Counted from the first letter of the stretch, positions 11,753 to 21,548 are shown. The stretch is 57,523 nt of DNA from Oscillospiraceae bacterium (GCA_009785865.1 WQVL01000007.1:1-57523); one strand, 5' to 3'. The notes: generated from the sequence alone by a model not told the origin. Numbers and translations: made by a program.

Positions 11753-12124
11753 ATGAGGAAAACAAGAAAAGTGATTGTAATACTTGTGCTAATGGTTACT
11801 ATATCTATGGTGAGTAGTATGCTAGTCTCTAATGCTAGAGAAGCGATAGACCCTAATACTTTTAACCCAAATGCCATGGAGAATTCTGTTGGAGGTATGA
11901 ACCGATCAAACCAAAATATTGTTTTAGGTAATGGTTTTTCTCCAGGTGGAATGAGTAGGGACATCGAAAGAGGACAGGAAAGTATGCCTAATGTTGGTGC
12001 TGATGTTACTACTGGGATTCAAGCAATTGGTATTATTGCTATAGTGGGGATGATAATAGTTGTAGTATTAGTAATTTTAATAGTTATACATGTAGTTAAG
12101 AATAAAAAAGAAAACAAGCAATAA
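11753..12124 (+). CDS. VirB2/TrbC-like small membrane protein
   Basis: 123 aa with a signal-peptide-like start (MRKTRKVIVILVLMVTISMVSSMLVSNA) and one long hydrophobic segment near the C-terminus followed by KNKKENKQ. The pattern NDFSPGGM-like (GNGFSPGGMSRDIE) and the overall layout match the pilin paralogs at 21584-23396, although only one C-terminal helix is evident here. Start supported by AAGGAG. Followed by a terminator, then the SpaA-like protein. Probably a detached member of the secretion-locus pilin family. Confidence 0.65.
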   Translation: MRKTRKVIVILVLMVTISMVSSMLVSNAREAIDPNTFNPNAMENSVGGMNRSNQNIVLGNGFSPGGMSRDIERGQESMPNVGADVTTGIQAIGIIAIVGMIIVVVLVILIVIHVVKNKKENKQ

Positions 12125-12142
12125 AATCAAGAAGAAAAGATT

Positions 12143-12175
12143 CCGGGGAGATATTATAAGTCTTCCCGGTTTTTT
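12143..12175 (+). terminator. Intrinsic terminator
   Basis: CCGGGGAGA pairs with TCTTCCCGG (nine pairs, one G-T) and is followed by six T. Confidence 0.85.
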
Positions 12176-12443
12176 CATATGGAAAAAAATCTTCAAAAGC
12201 AACAATGCGCAAGAAAAACGTTAAAAAAAGAAAGAATGAAATAGAATTGTAATAAAAGTTTAATATTATGATGGTCTAAAAGAGAAAGTGTAGATCCCTA
12301 AGGGAAAACAGAGGAAATTCTTGCTCCATAAGCATTTAGGGAGTAATTGCCATTTACATACTTCAGAAAAAATAGTACGATTTATATATCGAGATTAGGT
12401 TCAGGCGTAAAGTATAACTTATTTCTACGCATTATCCACAAGG

Positions 12444-12490
12444 ATAACTTATTCTTACGTATCAAAGATACTACGACTAAGAAAAAATGC
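12444..12490 (-). repeat. CTTAG...TAAGTTAT palindromic repeat (reverse copy)
   Basis: Read on the minus strand it is TTTTTTCTTAGTCGTAGTATC, a TTT loop, then GATACGTAAGAATAAGTTATCC, clearly related to the + copies at 16757, 21205 and 21507. A partial second unit (AATAAGTTATAC on the minus strand) lies next to it at about 12410-12424. It is in the leader of the 12529 gene. Confidence 0.6.
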
Positions 12491-12528
12491 TAGAACTAAG
12501 AAAAAGTTGAACCAATGAAGGAGAAGTG

Positions 12529-14820
12529 ATGGGTATGAGTACGTTTCATCTTATAGCGATGGTGTGTGTAGCAATTTGTATAGGACTAATATATTTAATA
12601 GACAAGGAGAATAAAAGCAAAGCAGAAAAAGGCATGCAAAGGGCAGCAGGAGTAATAGCAGTGGTGATGTTACTAACTGTAAACTTACCAGTGTTAGCAG
12701 GAATATATGAGGAAATATCGAACAGCAATGATGAAAGTAACAGTGCTCAATATTATGATGAAGAAAAGTTATATATAGACGAAATCGAAGAGGGATTAAC
12801 TAAAGATGAGGATGTCTATGAAGCAGAAGGAAAAGAATTATATATATATGAGTCCGAATATGAGTTAGAAGAAAACGTAGCTGACGAAGAAATAAACCAA
12901 GAGGAAAAGCTTGAAGCAGGAGAGATAGGAATAATGCCGTTAGCTGCACCGACTATCTATACGTTAACAATAGTGAAAGTAGATGAAACTAGAGAGCCGA
13001 TTACACATGATAGTGCAGACTTTGAAATAAATATTCATTCACCAAGTTTTGGACAATGGTATTGGGAACAAACTTGGATGGGTTGGACGGGAATGAAAAC
13101 TACATCAATGGGACTGGGAGGAGGTTGCTTCACATTTAGTGTTAGCCCAACTCTTTCAAATCCATTCGATTGGAATCATGATCAAGAAATTATACTACAA
13201 ATTAGCGAAGTAAGGGCTCCTAGTGGATTTACAAAGTTAAATGACACTTTTTATATAAGAATGCAGAGAACTCTTGGAGTAGGTGTTGAAGTTGAACTAG
13301 GAAGAGCATTTGGTTCAATATTTATTCCTCAAATCATACAAGGAGTAACCATGACAGTTGACCCTTATGCACATTGGGCATCAGAGATAAACATAAAAAT
13401 AGAAGTAATGAATGAACCAATAATAGAAGACAGTTTTGATCTTAATATCAGGAAAACAGATGAGTCAGGAAACCTTATAACAAACAACAGTACAGAGTTT
13501 AATATAACAAAGTTAATAATGGAAAACTTGAATTTTGTTGAAACTGCAATGGGTACCCATGAGACTACATCAGAAGGAACAATAAGGATAAACGATATAG
13601 AAGTAACAGATGAAGGGGAAGTCCTATTTAGAATAGAAGAAACAAGAGCTCCAAATGGGTATGAAAAAATAGCAGAAGCTTTTTATATAAGAGCAACAAT
13701 AGTACAAGATGGAAGAAGACTTGTTGTAGATGAGATTGAGATAGGAAGAAAAGAAAATGGTATATTTATACCAGACAACAGCATAGCAGGAGTAACGACA
13801 TCAATAGTAGAATGCGAAGAAAATGTGCACTGTAAATATATGTGCGCGTGTTTCGGAGTGATAGTTTGTATTAATTGCTGGTCAAATTCATGTGTGTGTA
13901 CTGCGGAATTTTACATGTGTTTAGGGTGTTGGAATGAAGTTCATTTATGTACATGTTGCAACTATGTATGTGAGTGTATGGGGCAAGTAATACAAGTGGA
14001 TGTATCAAATAAGTTAGAGCAAGAAATACTATTTAACTTAGCGCTTCGAACATTTGTCTCAAGAGTAGAAACGAATGGAACAGGAGTTAATCTAAATAGA
14101 GCACCGAGTGTTACAATGCCAAATGTGTTTGCAGGGGAATTAATATATACATTTCCAGTAGAGAAGTCAGAAAATCCAGTACAGATGAACAATGGGAGTA
14201 TAATGATTCAGACAATAAGAATATTTAATGAAGGAACAATAGCAGGGTATGTAAATGAGATAATAAATGATATCCCAGCAGGATTAGAATTCTTACCAAT
14301 GCACAGTACAAATCTAAACTATGAATGGGTAATGATAGATAATAGTGGGCAAGTAACTGCAGACGTATCAGAAGCAGTAGAGATAAGAACAAGATATTTA
14401 GAAAACAATCAAATAGATGCATTCGATCCAGACTTAGGAATAGAGCTAGGAAATCCAGATTATAGAGATATTCAAGTAGCATTTAGAGTAACATATGAAG
14501 GAGGGACAGGAAGAATCATAGTGAGTAGATCTGAAATATACGACGCAGAAGCATTTGGAGGAGGAACAGTAGGATATATCAACTTACTAGATGAAGAGAA
14601 TGATACAGAGTATATGTATGTAGTACGTACTGGCAGTGGAAATAACAATGAAGATGATGGAGAAGTAAAAGGGGAGTATCGTCCAGAAGAAGAGAAGAAC
14701 AGTCAAGGAAAAGGGAATGCAATAAGCACAAATGACCCAATTAGCAGTACTAGATATATAGTATTAATAGTTATAGCAATGATAAGTTTGATGGTACTAT
14801 TAAGAGAAAAGAAAAAATAA
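12529..14820 (+). CDS. SpaA/Cna-B and DUF11-like surface protein with Cys-rich insert
   Basis: About 763 aa. Two N-terminal hydrophobic segments (about residues 5-24 and 36-60) precede an acidic linker. Then come two prealbumin-like (SpaA/Cna-B) domains (LTIVKVDETREPITHDSADF and LNIRKTDESGNLITNNSTEF, each with E.RAP.G). A remarkable stretch of about 55 residues carries 15 cysteines in CxC/CxxC spacing. Next is a DUF11-type domain (IRIFNEGTIAGYVNEIINDIPAGLEFLP) and a C-terminal membrane anchor ending REKKK, with no LPXTG motif. Start ATG chosen for its distance from AAGGAG. The DUF11 domain closely matches the repeats of the giant protein at 49147. Likely cell-surface; the Cys block may bind metal or be disulfide-linked. 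Confidence 0.75.
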   Translation: MGMSTFHLIAMVCVAICIGLIYLIDKENKSKAEKGMQRAAGVIAVVMLLTVNLPVLAGIYEEISNSNDESNSAQYYDEEKLYIDEIEEGLTKDEDVYEAEGKELYIYESEYELEENVADEEINQEEKLEAGEIGIMPLAAPTIYTLTIVKVDETREPITHDSADFEINIHSPSFGQWYWEQTWMGWTGMKTTSMGLGGGCFTFSVSPTLSNPFDWNHDQEIILQISEVRAPSGFTKLNDTFYIRMQRTLGVGVEVELGRAFGSIFIPQIIQGVTMTVDPYAHWASEINIKIEVMNEPIIEDSFDLNIRKTDESGNLITNNSTEFNITKLIMENLNFVETAMGTHETTSEGTIRINDIEVTDEGEVLFRIEETRAPNGYEKIAEAFYIRATIVQDGRRLVVDEIEIGRKENGIFIPDNSIAGVTTSIVECEENVHCKYMCACFGVIVCINCWSNSCVCTAEFYMCLGCWNEVHLCTCCNYVCECMGQVIQVDVSNKLEQEILFNLALRTFVSRVETNGTGVNLNRAPSVTMPNVFAGELIYTFPVEKSENPVQMNNGSIMIQTIRIFNEGTIAGYVNEIINDIPAGLEFLPMHSTNLNYEWVMIDNSGQVTADVSEAVEIRTRYLENNQIDAFDPDLGIELGNPDYRDIQVAFRVTYEGGTGRIIVSRSEIYDAEAFGGGTVGYINLLDEENDTEYMYVVRTGSGNNNEDDGEVKGEYRPEEEKNSQGKGNAISTNDPISSTRYIVLIVIAMISLMVLLREKKK

Positions 14821-14830
14821 ATTATAAAAT

Positions 14831-14861
14831 AAAAAGCTGTCTTTTGACAGCTTTTATTTTA
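14831..14861. terminator. Convergent intrinsic terminator
   Basis: AAAAGCTGTC / GACAGCTTTT with a TTTT loop, followed by TATTTT. It lies between the + surface-protein gene and the minus DUF1846 gene and can serve both. Confidence 0.8.
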
Positions 14862-16333
14862 TATATAATCTATTATTCATAAAATTAGGTTCAGATGTGA
14901 TGTGAATTTTAAGATGTCTATACATGCTCTCATCTCCATTAGTAAAGATATATGTAGAATGAGCTTGTGCATTTTTTAAATCTTGCAATTTCGAAAGTGC
15001 CAACTTTGCTGTTTCATCTGTTGCTGCACAGACACTAAGGGCGAGCAATACATCGCTAGTGTTTAACAATACATCTTTTTCATTCAGCAATGTTCTCTTG
15101 AAGCTTTGTATAGGTCTTAGTATTTTACCTGCTATGAGTAGAGTAGAGTCTTCTATGCCTGCGATATGTTTAATAGCATTTAACACTACGCTTGCTCCGT
15201 GCAGTCATAATATCTGTATTTCGACCTGTGATTATTTCTCCAGTATGTAATCTTATACTAGCTGCTGGACAAGAGTTTGTTTTGCTTTTTGTTAGAGCTG
15301 CTTCAACGGGTATTCTATCCAATGGAGTGATAGCCAAATCGTTCATTAGCATTTGTAGTATTTTTACAACTTCTTCTGACATAATTCCTTTTTTGTTATC
15401 TGAAAGAGCTTTGTAGTATCTTCTAAGTACTTCTTGTTTAGCAGCTTCAGACACAATGCTATCATCTTCTATACAGAAGCCAACCATATTTACTCCCATA
15501 TCAGTAGGAGATTTATATATATCATTTCCTGTAATTTTTCTTAATATGTCTCTAAGGATAGGAAATGATTCAATATCTCTATTGTAGCTTACCGAAGATA
15601 CATTATATGCTTCCATATGATATGGATCAATCATATTTACATCAGCTAAATCTGCAGTAGCAGCTTCATAAGCAACGTTTACAGGATGTTTTAGAGGGAG
15701 ATTCCAAACAGGGAATGTTTCAAATTTAGCATATCCTGAAATGATACCTCTTTTGTAGTCATGATATACTTGGCTCATGCATGTTGCAAGTTTACCACTA
15801 CCTGCTCCAGGAGCAGTTAATACTACCAACGGTTTAGTAGTTTCGACATATTCATTTGCACCATAACCTAAGTCACTAATTAATAAGTCTATATCTGTTC
15901 CATAGTCTTTTATATATGAATGCATATATACTTTAATTCCTGCATTTTCTAAAACTTTTTTGAAAATAATAGCTTCAGGTTCTTTATTGTATTTTGTTAT
16001 TACAACACTATTTATATTTAATTCTAAGCCTCTAAACTCATCAATAAGCCTTAGAATATCTTTACTATATGTTATTCCATGATCAGCTCGAATTTTATTC
16101 TTCTCGATGTCATTTGTGCTAATACAGATAATAATTTCAGATTGGTCTTTTAATGTTTGCAATAATTGTATTTTAGAGTCGTATCTGAAACCAGGCAGAA
16201 CTCTTTCTGCATGATAATCATCAAATAATTTACCACCAAATTCAAGATATAATTTATTACCGAACTTATCAATTCTTTCTAATATCTTTTCACTTTGTAA
16301 TTCTAGATATTTTGCAGTATTAAATCCTTCCAT
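14854..16333 (-). CDS. DUF1846 (UPF0371) family protein (one CGG +1 site)
   Basis: Reconstructed length 492 aa, the normal size of this uncharacterised family (N-terminus MEGFNTAKYLELQSEKI; motif LTAPGAGSGKLATCMSQVY). The track splits it into a 387-aa ORF and a 110-aa ORF. At codon 379 the minus-strand reading is ATG ACT GCA CGG AGC. Skipping the C gives MTAGASVVLNAIKHIAGI and continues to the true end. This is one of the minus-strand cases showing that the CGG rule follows the coding strand, not the assembly strand. Start supported by GAAAGGAAG upstream. Confidence 0.85.
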
Positions 16334-16360
16334 CGGCTTCTTCCTTTCATGAATATATTT

Positions 16361-16467
16361 GCAGAGGACATAAGTGAAACGGCCTAAAATTCAGGACGTG
16401 AAGCCTCTACGAAACAAAAATAGATTTAAAACAAACCGCGAAAAGGGGTTTTTTTTAAATCTATAAT
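16361..16467. ncRNA. Candidate structured RNA or leader upstream of the DUF1846 gene
   Basis: Contains a GAGG...CCTC outer pairing with inner CCT/AGG (16364-16407), then a long stem TAGATTTAAA / TTTAAATCTA enclosing AAACC / GGGTTT followed by T8 on the + strand. It could be a short + strand RNA ending in a terminator, or the 5' leader of the minus-strand DUF1846 gene. No family is recognised. Confidence 0.35.
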
Positions 16468-16579
16468 TTAGCGTGGTCTTTAACACGTAATATATTACCA
16501 TTATTCGATATTTTTTGCAAGTAAATTTGCAAGTAAATTTTTTGTAAAAAAATGGCAGAGACGAGTTCGAAAGAATTTG

Positions 16580-16608
16580 TTGACTTATGGCCCTCAGTGA
16601 TGTATAAT
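16580..16608 (+). promoter_or_regulatory. Sigma-A promoter of rpsU
   Basis: TTGACT, exactly 17 bases, TATAAT with a TG just upstream of the -10. It faces rpsU about 240 bases downstream, leaving a long leader that contains the palindromic repeat at 16757. Confidence 0.75.
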
Positions 16609-16756
16609 AATTAATGCACTAGAGATTATTACATAATATTTAGAGTGTAGAAGAATAGAAATGGATTAGTGAATTATAGAAAAAGAGAAAAATAAAGTTG
16701 GATAAACATTCTACTAAATAGAATTTACATACTCTTATATTATTCACAGTTTGTTC

Positions 16757-16799
16757 TTTTCTTAGCCGTAGCATCTTTGGTGCATACGGATAAGTTATG
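16757..16799 (+). repeat. CTTAG...TAAGTTAT palindromic repeat, best copy
   Basis: TTTTCTTAG CCGTA GCATC TTT GGTGC A TACGG ATAAGTTATG forms a continuous hairpin: CTTA/TAAG, CCGTA/TACGG, GCATC/GGTGC. Related copies at 12444 (reverse), 21205, 21507 and 47425 differ in sequence but keep pairing at the middle stem in most of them. Confidence 0.65.
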
Positions 16800-16810
16800 C
16801 AGAGCTAACC

Positions 16811-16828
16811 CTTGCCGTGCCTGGCAAG
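16811..16828 (+). promoter_or_regulatory. Hairpin just before the rpsU ribosome site
   Basis: CTTGCC / GGCAAG with a GTGCCT loop ends a few bases before the GGGGGGAGGG ribosome site of rpsU. It is a plausible autoregulatory site; that is inference. Confidence 0.4.
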
Positions 16829-16850
16829 TTTGGGGGGAGGGATATCAAAA

Positions 16851-17021
16851 ATGTCAGAAGTTAAAGTTAATAATGGAAATATAGAAGACGCATTAAAAAG
16901 ATTTAAAAGACAATGTGTAAGAAATGGAGTACTACAAGAAGTTAGAAAAAGAGAACACTATGAAAAGCCTTCAGTAAAAAGAAAGAAGAAATCAGAGGCA
17001 GCGAGAAAGAGAAAATTCTAA
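16851..17021 (+). CDS. rpsU: Ribosomal protein S21
   Basis: Small-subunit protein, 56 aa, highly basic ([16 protein letters not shown] at the C-terminus; [31 protein letters not shown] core). The track starts it 13 codons early; ATG at 16851 follows GGGGGGAGGG and gives the normal length. It has its own promoter and a roughly 240-base structured leader. Confidence 0.95.
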   Translation: MSEVKVNNGNIEDALKRFKRQCVRNGVLQEVRKREHYEKPSVKRKKKSEAARKRKF

Positions 17022-17224
17022 TATAATTGTTTAAAACCTTTATATTTTAAATAAAGAAAATATATAAAAGAATGGAAGTGGATGAGGAAAATCTACTTCT
17101 ATTTTTCTGCGTATAAAAGTAAAAGTATGATGGAGATAAATAATATTTAATTATTGTAATGCATAAATGGTTAAGCTATACTGTATAATATGTATAGTGC
17201 AGAATAGGAAACGGAGGATCATAT

Positions 17225-18601
17225 ATGTCATACAAAACAGAGGAAATCAAACAAGGAATAAAATTACACACCATAGCAACAAACAAATTTAAAACAAATC
17301 TATTAGCAGTTATTATAACAATGCCGTTATCAAGGGAGACAATAACATTAAATACACTTTTGCCAGCGGTTTTAAAGCGAGGAACTGTTACTTTAGATAC
17401 TCAAGAAAAAATAAATGCCGAACTGGAGAATATGTATGGAAGCACATTTGATTGTGGGATAGATAAAATAGGAGATAATCATGTTATAAAATTCTATTTA
17501 GAATCATTAAATGATAACTTTATTCCCAAGAAGGGTGATTCTTTATCAGGGCTAAAGCAGTCTATAAACCTAATTCTAGATATTATCTTTAATCCACTTG
17601 TGGAAAACAATAGATTCAAAGAAGAATATGTTAATTCAGAAAAGAACAATATTAAAACATTAATAGAATCAAGAATAGATAATAAAGACTCATATGCATT
17701 AAGTAGATGTACAGAAGAGATGTATGAAGGGCAACCTTATGGGTTATACAAATATGGATACAGTGAAGACCTAAATGCGATTACAGCTGAAAGTCTATAT
17801 TTGTACTATATGCAACTAAAAGAAAGCAGCAAAATTGATATATTTGTATCAGGAGATATAAATCGTGAAGAAGTGCGTGACCTTGTGATAGGGAGCGAAA
17901 ATATTTTAAAGCTAAAAGGAAGAACTCACAAAGCAAAGATAAATAATGAACAGACAGAAGGGAAAGAAGTACTTTTTGGTGGAAGTACAAATGAACCTAA
18001 GGTTATAAGCGGAGAAAAAGTCCATGAAGACTCCTCAGAGATTGTTGCTGATTCTGAACACAAGAAGAAAGTTCGAGTAATAGAAGAAAAAATGGACGTT
18101 GGGCAAGGGAAGCTAGTTATGGGATTAGATGTAGGGCTGAATGAAAAAGATGCTAAATTCCCTATAGCAGTATACAATGTTATTTTAGGAGAAAGCGCTA
18201 CATCTAAGTTGTTTCAAAATGTTAGGGAGAAAGCAAGTTTAGCATATACGATAAGGTCAAATTACGTAAGGCAAAAAAGCAATATATATATTAGATCAGG
18301 AATAGAAATAGACAAGTATGAAAAAGCGTTAGAGATTATAGAAGAGCAGCTAAACGATGTGAAAGAAGGACAATTTACAGATGAAGAGCTGCAGACTGCT
18401 AAAAAATACATTGAGTCTGGAATAAAATCAGTAATAGATGAGCAAGATTCGGAAATAACATACTATATAGGGCAAGAATTATCAGGAGGATTAACTACAT
18501 TTGAAGAATATATTGAAAAAATAAAGGCAGTTACAAAAGACGATATACTAAGAGTGGCAGGAAGTATAAATATTAATACAATATATTTTTTGAGGAACTA
18601 A
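17225..18601 (+). CDS. ymfF: M16-family peptidase-like protein (YmfF type)
   Basis: 458 aa, insulinase-like fold, usually cytoplasmic and paired with YmfH. The N-terminal region lacks the HxxEH zinc motif, as expected of the non-catalytic partner. The C-terminal half has the typical SKLFQNVREKASLAYTIRSNY segment. ACGGAGG precedes the ATG. It is 10 bases upstream of ymfH, so the two are translated from one operon. Intact, with no in-frame CGG; the middle (about residues 255-285) is low-complexity and acidic/basic. Confidence 0.85.
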   Translation: MSYKTEEIKQGIKLHTIATNKFKTNLLAVIITMPLSRETITLNTLLPAVLKRGTVTLDTQEKINAELENMYGSTFDCGIDKIGDNHVIKFYLESLNDNFIPKKGDSLSGLKQSINLILDIIFNPLVENNRFKEEYVNSEKNNIKTLIESRIDNKDSYALSRCTEEMYEGQPYGLYKYGYSEDLNAITAESLYLYYMQLKESSKIDIFVSGDINREEVRDLVIGSENILKLKGRTHKAKINNEQTEGKEVLFGGSTNEPKVISGEKVHEDSSEIVADSEHKKKVRVIEEKMDVGQGKLVMGLDVGLNEKDAKFPIAVYNVILGESATSKLFQNVREKASLAYTIRSNYVRQKSNIYIRSGIEIDKYEKALEIIEEQLNDVKEGQFTDEELQTAKKYIESGIKSVIDEQDSEITYYIGQELSGGLTTFEEYIEKIKAVTKDDILRVAGSININTIYFLRN

Positions 18602-18611
18602 GGAGGACGAA

Positions 18612-19914
18612 GTGCAAATAATTGAAAACACTAAAATCAAAGAGAAAATATATATAGAGAAGTTAGAAAATGGGATGCTAGTAATGGTAGTGCCTAAAAA
18701 GAACATACAAAAAAAATATGTAATGTGGGCTACAGAATACGGATCTATAGATAATAGATTTATTCAGCCAGGAGAAAGTGAAGAAATTGAAGTGCCGGAT
18801 GGAATAGCTCACTTTTTAGAACATAAGTTGTTTGAACAAGAAAATGGAACAAATAGTTTAGATACTTTAACACGGATTGGGTGCAAGCGCAAATGCATAT
18901 ACATCTAATAATCATACAGCATATCTATTTGAGTCTACGGATAACTTCTATCCGTCTTTAGATGAATTAATGGATTATGTGCAAAGTCCATTCTTTACAG
19001 ATGAAAATGTGGAAAAGGAAAAAGGCATTATTGAACAAGAGATAATGATGTATGATGATTATCCGGAGTGGAAAGTATATATGAATGCGATAGAGTGCAT
19101 GTATAAAAATCATCCAGTAAAAGTAGATATAGCAGGAACAGCAGAGTCTATTTCTAAGATAGATAAAGATATTTTATACAAATGTTATGACACATTCTAT
19201 AATCCATCAAATATGGTAATGTGTTTCTCTGGAGACTTCGAGCCAGAAGAGATAATTGGAGAAGTGAAAGAAAGATTAAAAAATACGAGAGGGAACACGC
19301 CGACAGAAATTAAAAGAATTTATCTTGAAGAACCGCTAGAAGTAACTGAAAACAAGAAGGAAATTGTGATGGAAGTAAGTATCCCGATGTTTGTGATAGG
19401 AATAAAAGATAATATAGGGTGCCCTGGAGAATGTCAGACAGAAACGCAAAGAGTTAAAAAGCATATAGCAGTGGAGATATTATTAAACATATTAATTGGG
19501 AAAAGTTCAAAATTATATAAAAAATTATATGAATCAGAGCTAGTATTGTCAGAATTAGGATTAGACTATGATTTTGCAAAAAGTTATGCCCATGTTATCA
19601 TTACGGGACAATCAAAAGAACCCAAAAGACTACTAGAGGAGCTGAAAGAAGAGATAAAAACATTGAAGCGAAATGGGATAAATGCAGAGGAGTTCAACCG
19701 TATAAAAAACATGATATATGGTAATTATGCGAAAGAATATAATAATGTATCAGATATTTGTAGAATGTTTGTATCAGATTACTTTAAGGGAGTAAACAGT
19801 TTTGATTATATAGAAGAGTGTGATAAAGTACAAATAGCAGATGTAGAAGAAGTTTTAAAAGAAGTGTTTGATGAAGAGAAGATGGTTATCTCCATAGTGA
19901 AGGGTAAGAATTAA
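18612..19914 (+). CDS. ymfH: M16-family zinc peptidase (YmfH type), one CGG +1 site
   Basis: Reconstructed length 433 aa with a GTG start after AGGAGG. The catalytic zinc motif HFLEHKLFEQ is near residue 65, in the first fragment. At codon 88 (CGG, 18873) reading moves to GGA: LDTLT-G-LGASANAYTSNNHTAYLFE, the canonical M16 segment. Without the shift the protein ends at 98 aa, with the zinc motif but without the rest of the fold. Partner of YmfF; the next gene is lgt after 38 bases. Confidence 0.88.
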
Positions 19915-19952
19915 TCTAAAAAACGTATATTGATTTATAGGGGGTGTGAAGA

Positions 19953-20760
19953 ATGTCAGAAGTAGGTTTTCCTGGACTAGAGATAAGCCTAAGTTTATCG
20001 AGGACAGCATTCCGAATAGGGAATTTAGGTGTACATTGGTATGCAATTTTAATAGTAGTTGCAATTATAATAGGTATGTCTATATATAAGAAAAATGACG
20101 GCCTGTATGGAATAAAGTTTGATGATATTTTTGATTTAAGTTTATATGCACTTCCCATTGGTATAATATCTACAAGAATTTATTATATACTTTTTAATCT
20201 AGACAGATATTTAGCAGATCCAATACAAATGTTTAATATGCGCTCTCGGAGGACTAGCTATTTTTGGAGGTATTATAGGAGGATTCATCACATGTTATGT
20301 ATTTTGTAAAAAAAGAAAAATTAACATATTAGATTTGACAGACTATTTAGCTCCTACATTAGCACTTGGACAAGCTATTCGGCAGAATAGGTAACTTTAT
20401 AAATGTAGAAGCATATGGTTCAGAAACAGGTGTGCCGTGGAGAATGAGACTATATGAAGGAACACGGGTATAGAGATGTACATCCTACTTTTCTCTATGA
20501 AATGCTGGTTCTAATAGGAATATTTATATTTCTAACGATCAAAAAAGATAATAGGAAGTTTAGAGGCGAATTTACATACATATACTTAATGATTTATGGG
20601 CTTCGGCAGAGCAATAATAGAGGGATTAAGAGTGGATAGCCTTATGCTTGGACCAGTTAGAATATCTCAGATTGTATCAGGTGTATTGTTTGTAATCTTT
20701 TTTATCCTATATATTAAAAATGTTTCTAGAAAAAGAAAAAAAGAAAAGAAATCTGAATAA
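19953..20760 (+). CDS. lgt: Prolipoprotein diacylglyceryl transferase (four CGG +1 sites)
   Basis: Membrane enzyme that adds diacylglycerol to lipoprotein Cys. The track shows only two fragments (118 and 61 aa); following GGN at four in-frame CGG codons (20247, 20380, 20465, 20604) gives one 267-aa protein, the expected size. Each shift restores a conserved segment: SGGLAIFGGIIGGF, LGQAI-G-RIGNFIN (the Lgt signature), EGT-G-YRDVHPTFLYE, and YGL-G-RAIIEGLRVD. Decoded residues are Gly99, Gly143, Gly171 and Gly217. Four independent disruptions with no other damage are not what a pseudogene looks like. Start ATG follows GGGGGTG. Confidence 0.92.
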
Positions 20761-20865
20761 TAGCCTGTGTCAAAATTAGGCTGAATTTAGCAGAAACAAA
20801 CAAAATATACAGGAAAAAGCAAACAGTTGATAGAAAATATAGAAAAAAGGCGTACGAAAGTACTT

Positions 20866-20895
20866 AAAAAACAGCACTTTTTGCTGTTTTTTTAT
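20866..20895 (+). terminator. Intrinsic terminator after lgt
   Basis: AAAAACAGCA / TGCTGTTTTT with a short loop and a T-run, about 105 bases after lgt. Confidence 0.8.
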
Positions 20896-21033
20896 TGACC
20901 TTAATGTAAGAATATGGTATTTATAATATATACAAAAGAAAAGTCTTAAAATTAGCGTAGAAAAACTCCGAAGATGACGCAAATCTTGTTACTAGATCAA
21001 GTTAAGGAGAAATATCACGCAATAGGGAGAGTG

Positions 21034-21195
21034 ATGTCTGTGATTGATAAAAAAATTCTTAAATTAAGAGAAAAATTAAATAGTAGTATAAAAAATGGAG
21101 CAAGTTATGATGTAATATATAAAATAAGTGTTGATTTAGATGAAGCTATAGCTGAGTATTATAATTGCGCCACAAATGCTAAGCATTTTTCTTAA
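21034..21195 (+). CDS. Spo0E-like aspartyl-phosphate phosphatase
   Basis: Short protein (53 aa from the ATG at 21034; the track begins 20 codons earlier with no ribosome site). It has the Spo0E helix-turn-helix layout and signature SVDLDEAIAEYYN, matching S.ELD..I..Y. Members dephosphorylate Spo0A~P and delay sporulation. GGGAGA lies close upstream; a GTG at 21040 is an alternative start. The palindromic repeat begins right after the stop. Confidence 0.7.
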   Translation: MSVIDKKILKLREKLNSSIKNGASYDVIYKISVDLDEAIAEYYNCATNAKHFS

Positions 21196-21204
21196 GTACA
21201 GCAT

Positions 21205-21246
21205 TTTTCTTATCTCTAGCATCTATGGTGTGTAGAGTAAGTTGTA
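21205..21246 (+). repeat. CTTA...TAAGTTGT palindromic repeat copy
   Basis: TTTTCTTAT CTCTA GCATC TAT GGTGT G TAGAG TAAGTTGTAG. The middle stem is CTCTA/TAGAG where the 16757 copy has CCGTA/TACGG, so the pairing is kept by double changes. The preceding AGCATTTTTCTTA is itself duplicated at 21182. Confidence 0.6.
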
Positions 21247-21319
21247 GTATAGAAACAAGCCGTGCAGTAGCTGTGTGTGAAATGCAGGGAAGTATTGAGC
21301 TTTGCTTATAATCGTAAAG

Positions 21320-21355
21320 AATCACTATCTATATTAATAGAGGGTGATTTTTTTA
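21320..21355 (+). terminator. Intrinsic terminator
   Basis: AATCAC / GTGATT with inner CTAT/ATAG, followed by a T-run. It separates the Spo0E-like gene from the secretion operon. Confidence 0.75.
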
Positions 21356-21460
21356 TTGCTGTGATATTACAGAAACATGACATTTGGAATATTTGTTTAC
21401 AAAATAATTGTTGTTATGCTAAAATAATATAAGGAAAGTGGATAATTATGTAACCATTAG

Positions 21461-21489
21461 TTGAAAACAGAAGAGATATGTGCTATAAT
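21461..21489 (+). promoter_or_regulatory. Promoter of the type IV secretion-like operon
   Basis: TTGAAA, 17 bases, TATAAT, with an extended TGC before the -10. It lies about 95 bases before the first pilin of the cluster, and the palindromic repeat at 21507 falls in the transcript leader. Confidence 0.75.
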
Positions 21490-21506
21490 AGTATATATGT
21501 GTACTA

Positions 21507-21548
21507 TTTTCTTAGTTCTGGCATCTATGATGCATAGAAACAAGTTAT
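21507..21548 (+). repeat. CTTAG...CAAGTTAT palindromic repeat copy
   Basis: TTTTCTTAG TTCTG GCATC TAT GATGC A TAGAA ACAAGTTATA. Middle stem TTCTG/TAGAA and upper stem GCATC/GATGC are again complementary despite sequence differences from the other copies. Confidence 0.6.

Noticed and set aside
20974-21033. Upstream start of the Spo0E-like ORF and a possible c-di-GMP riboswitch there
   Set aside because: No ribosome site at 20974, and the GACGCAA and CACGCAA fragments do not assemble into the known aptamer fold.
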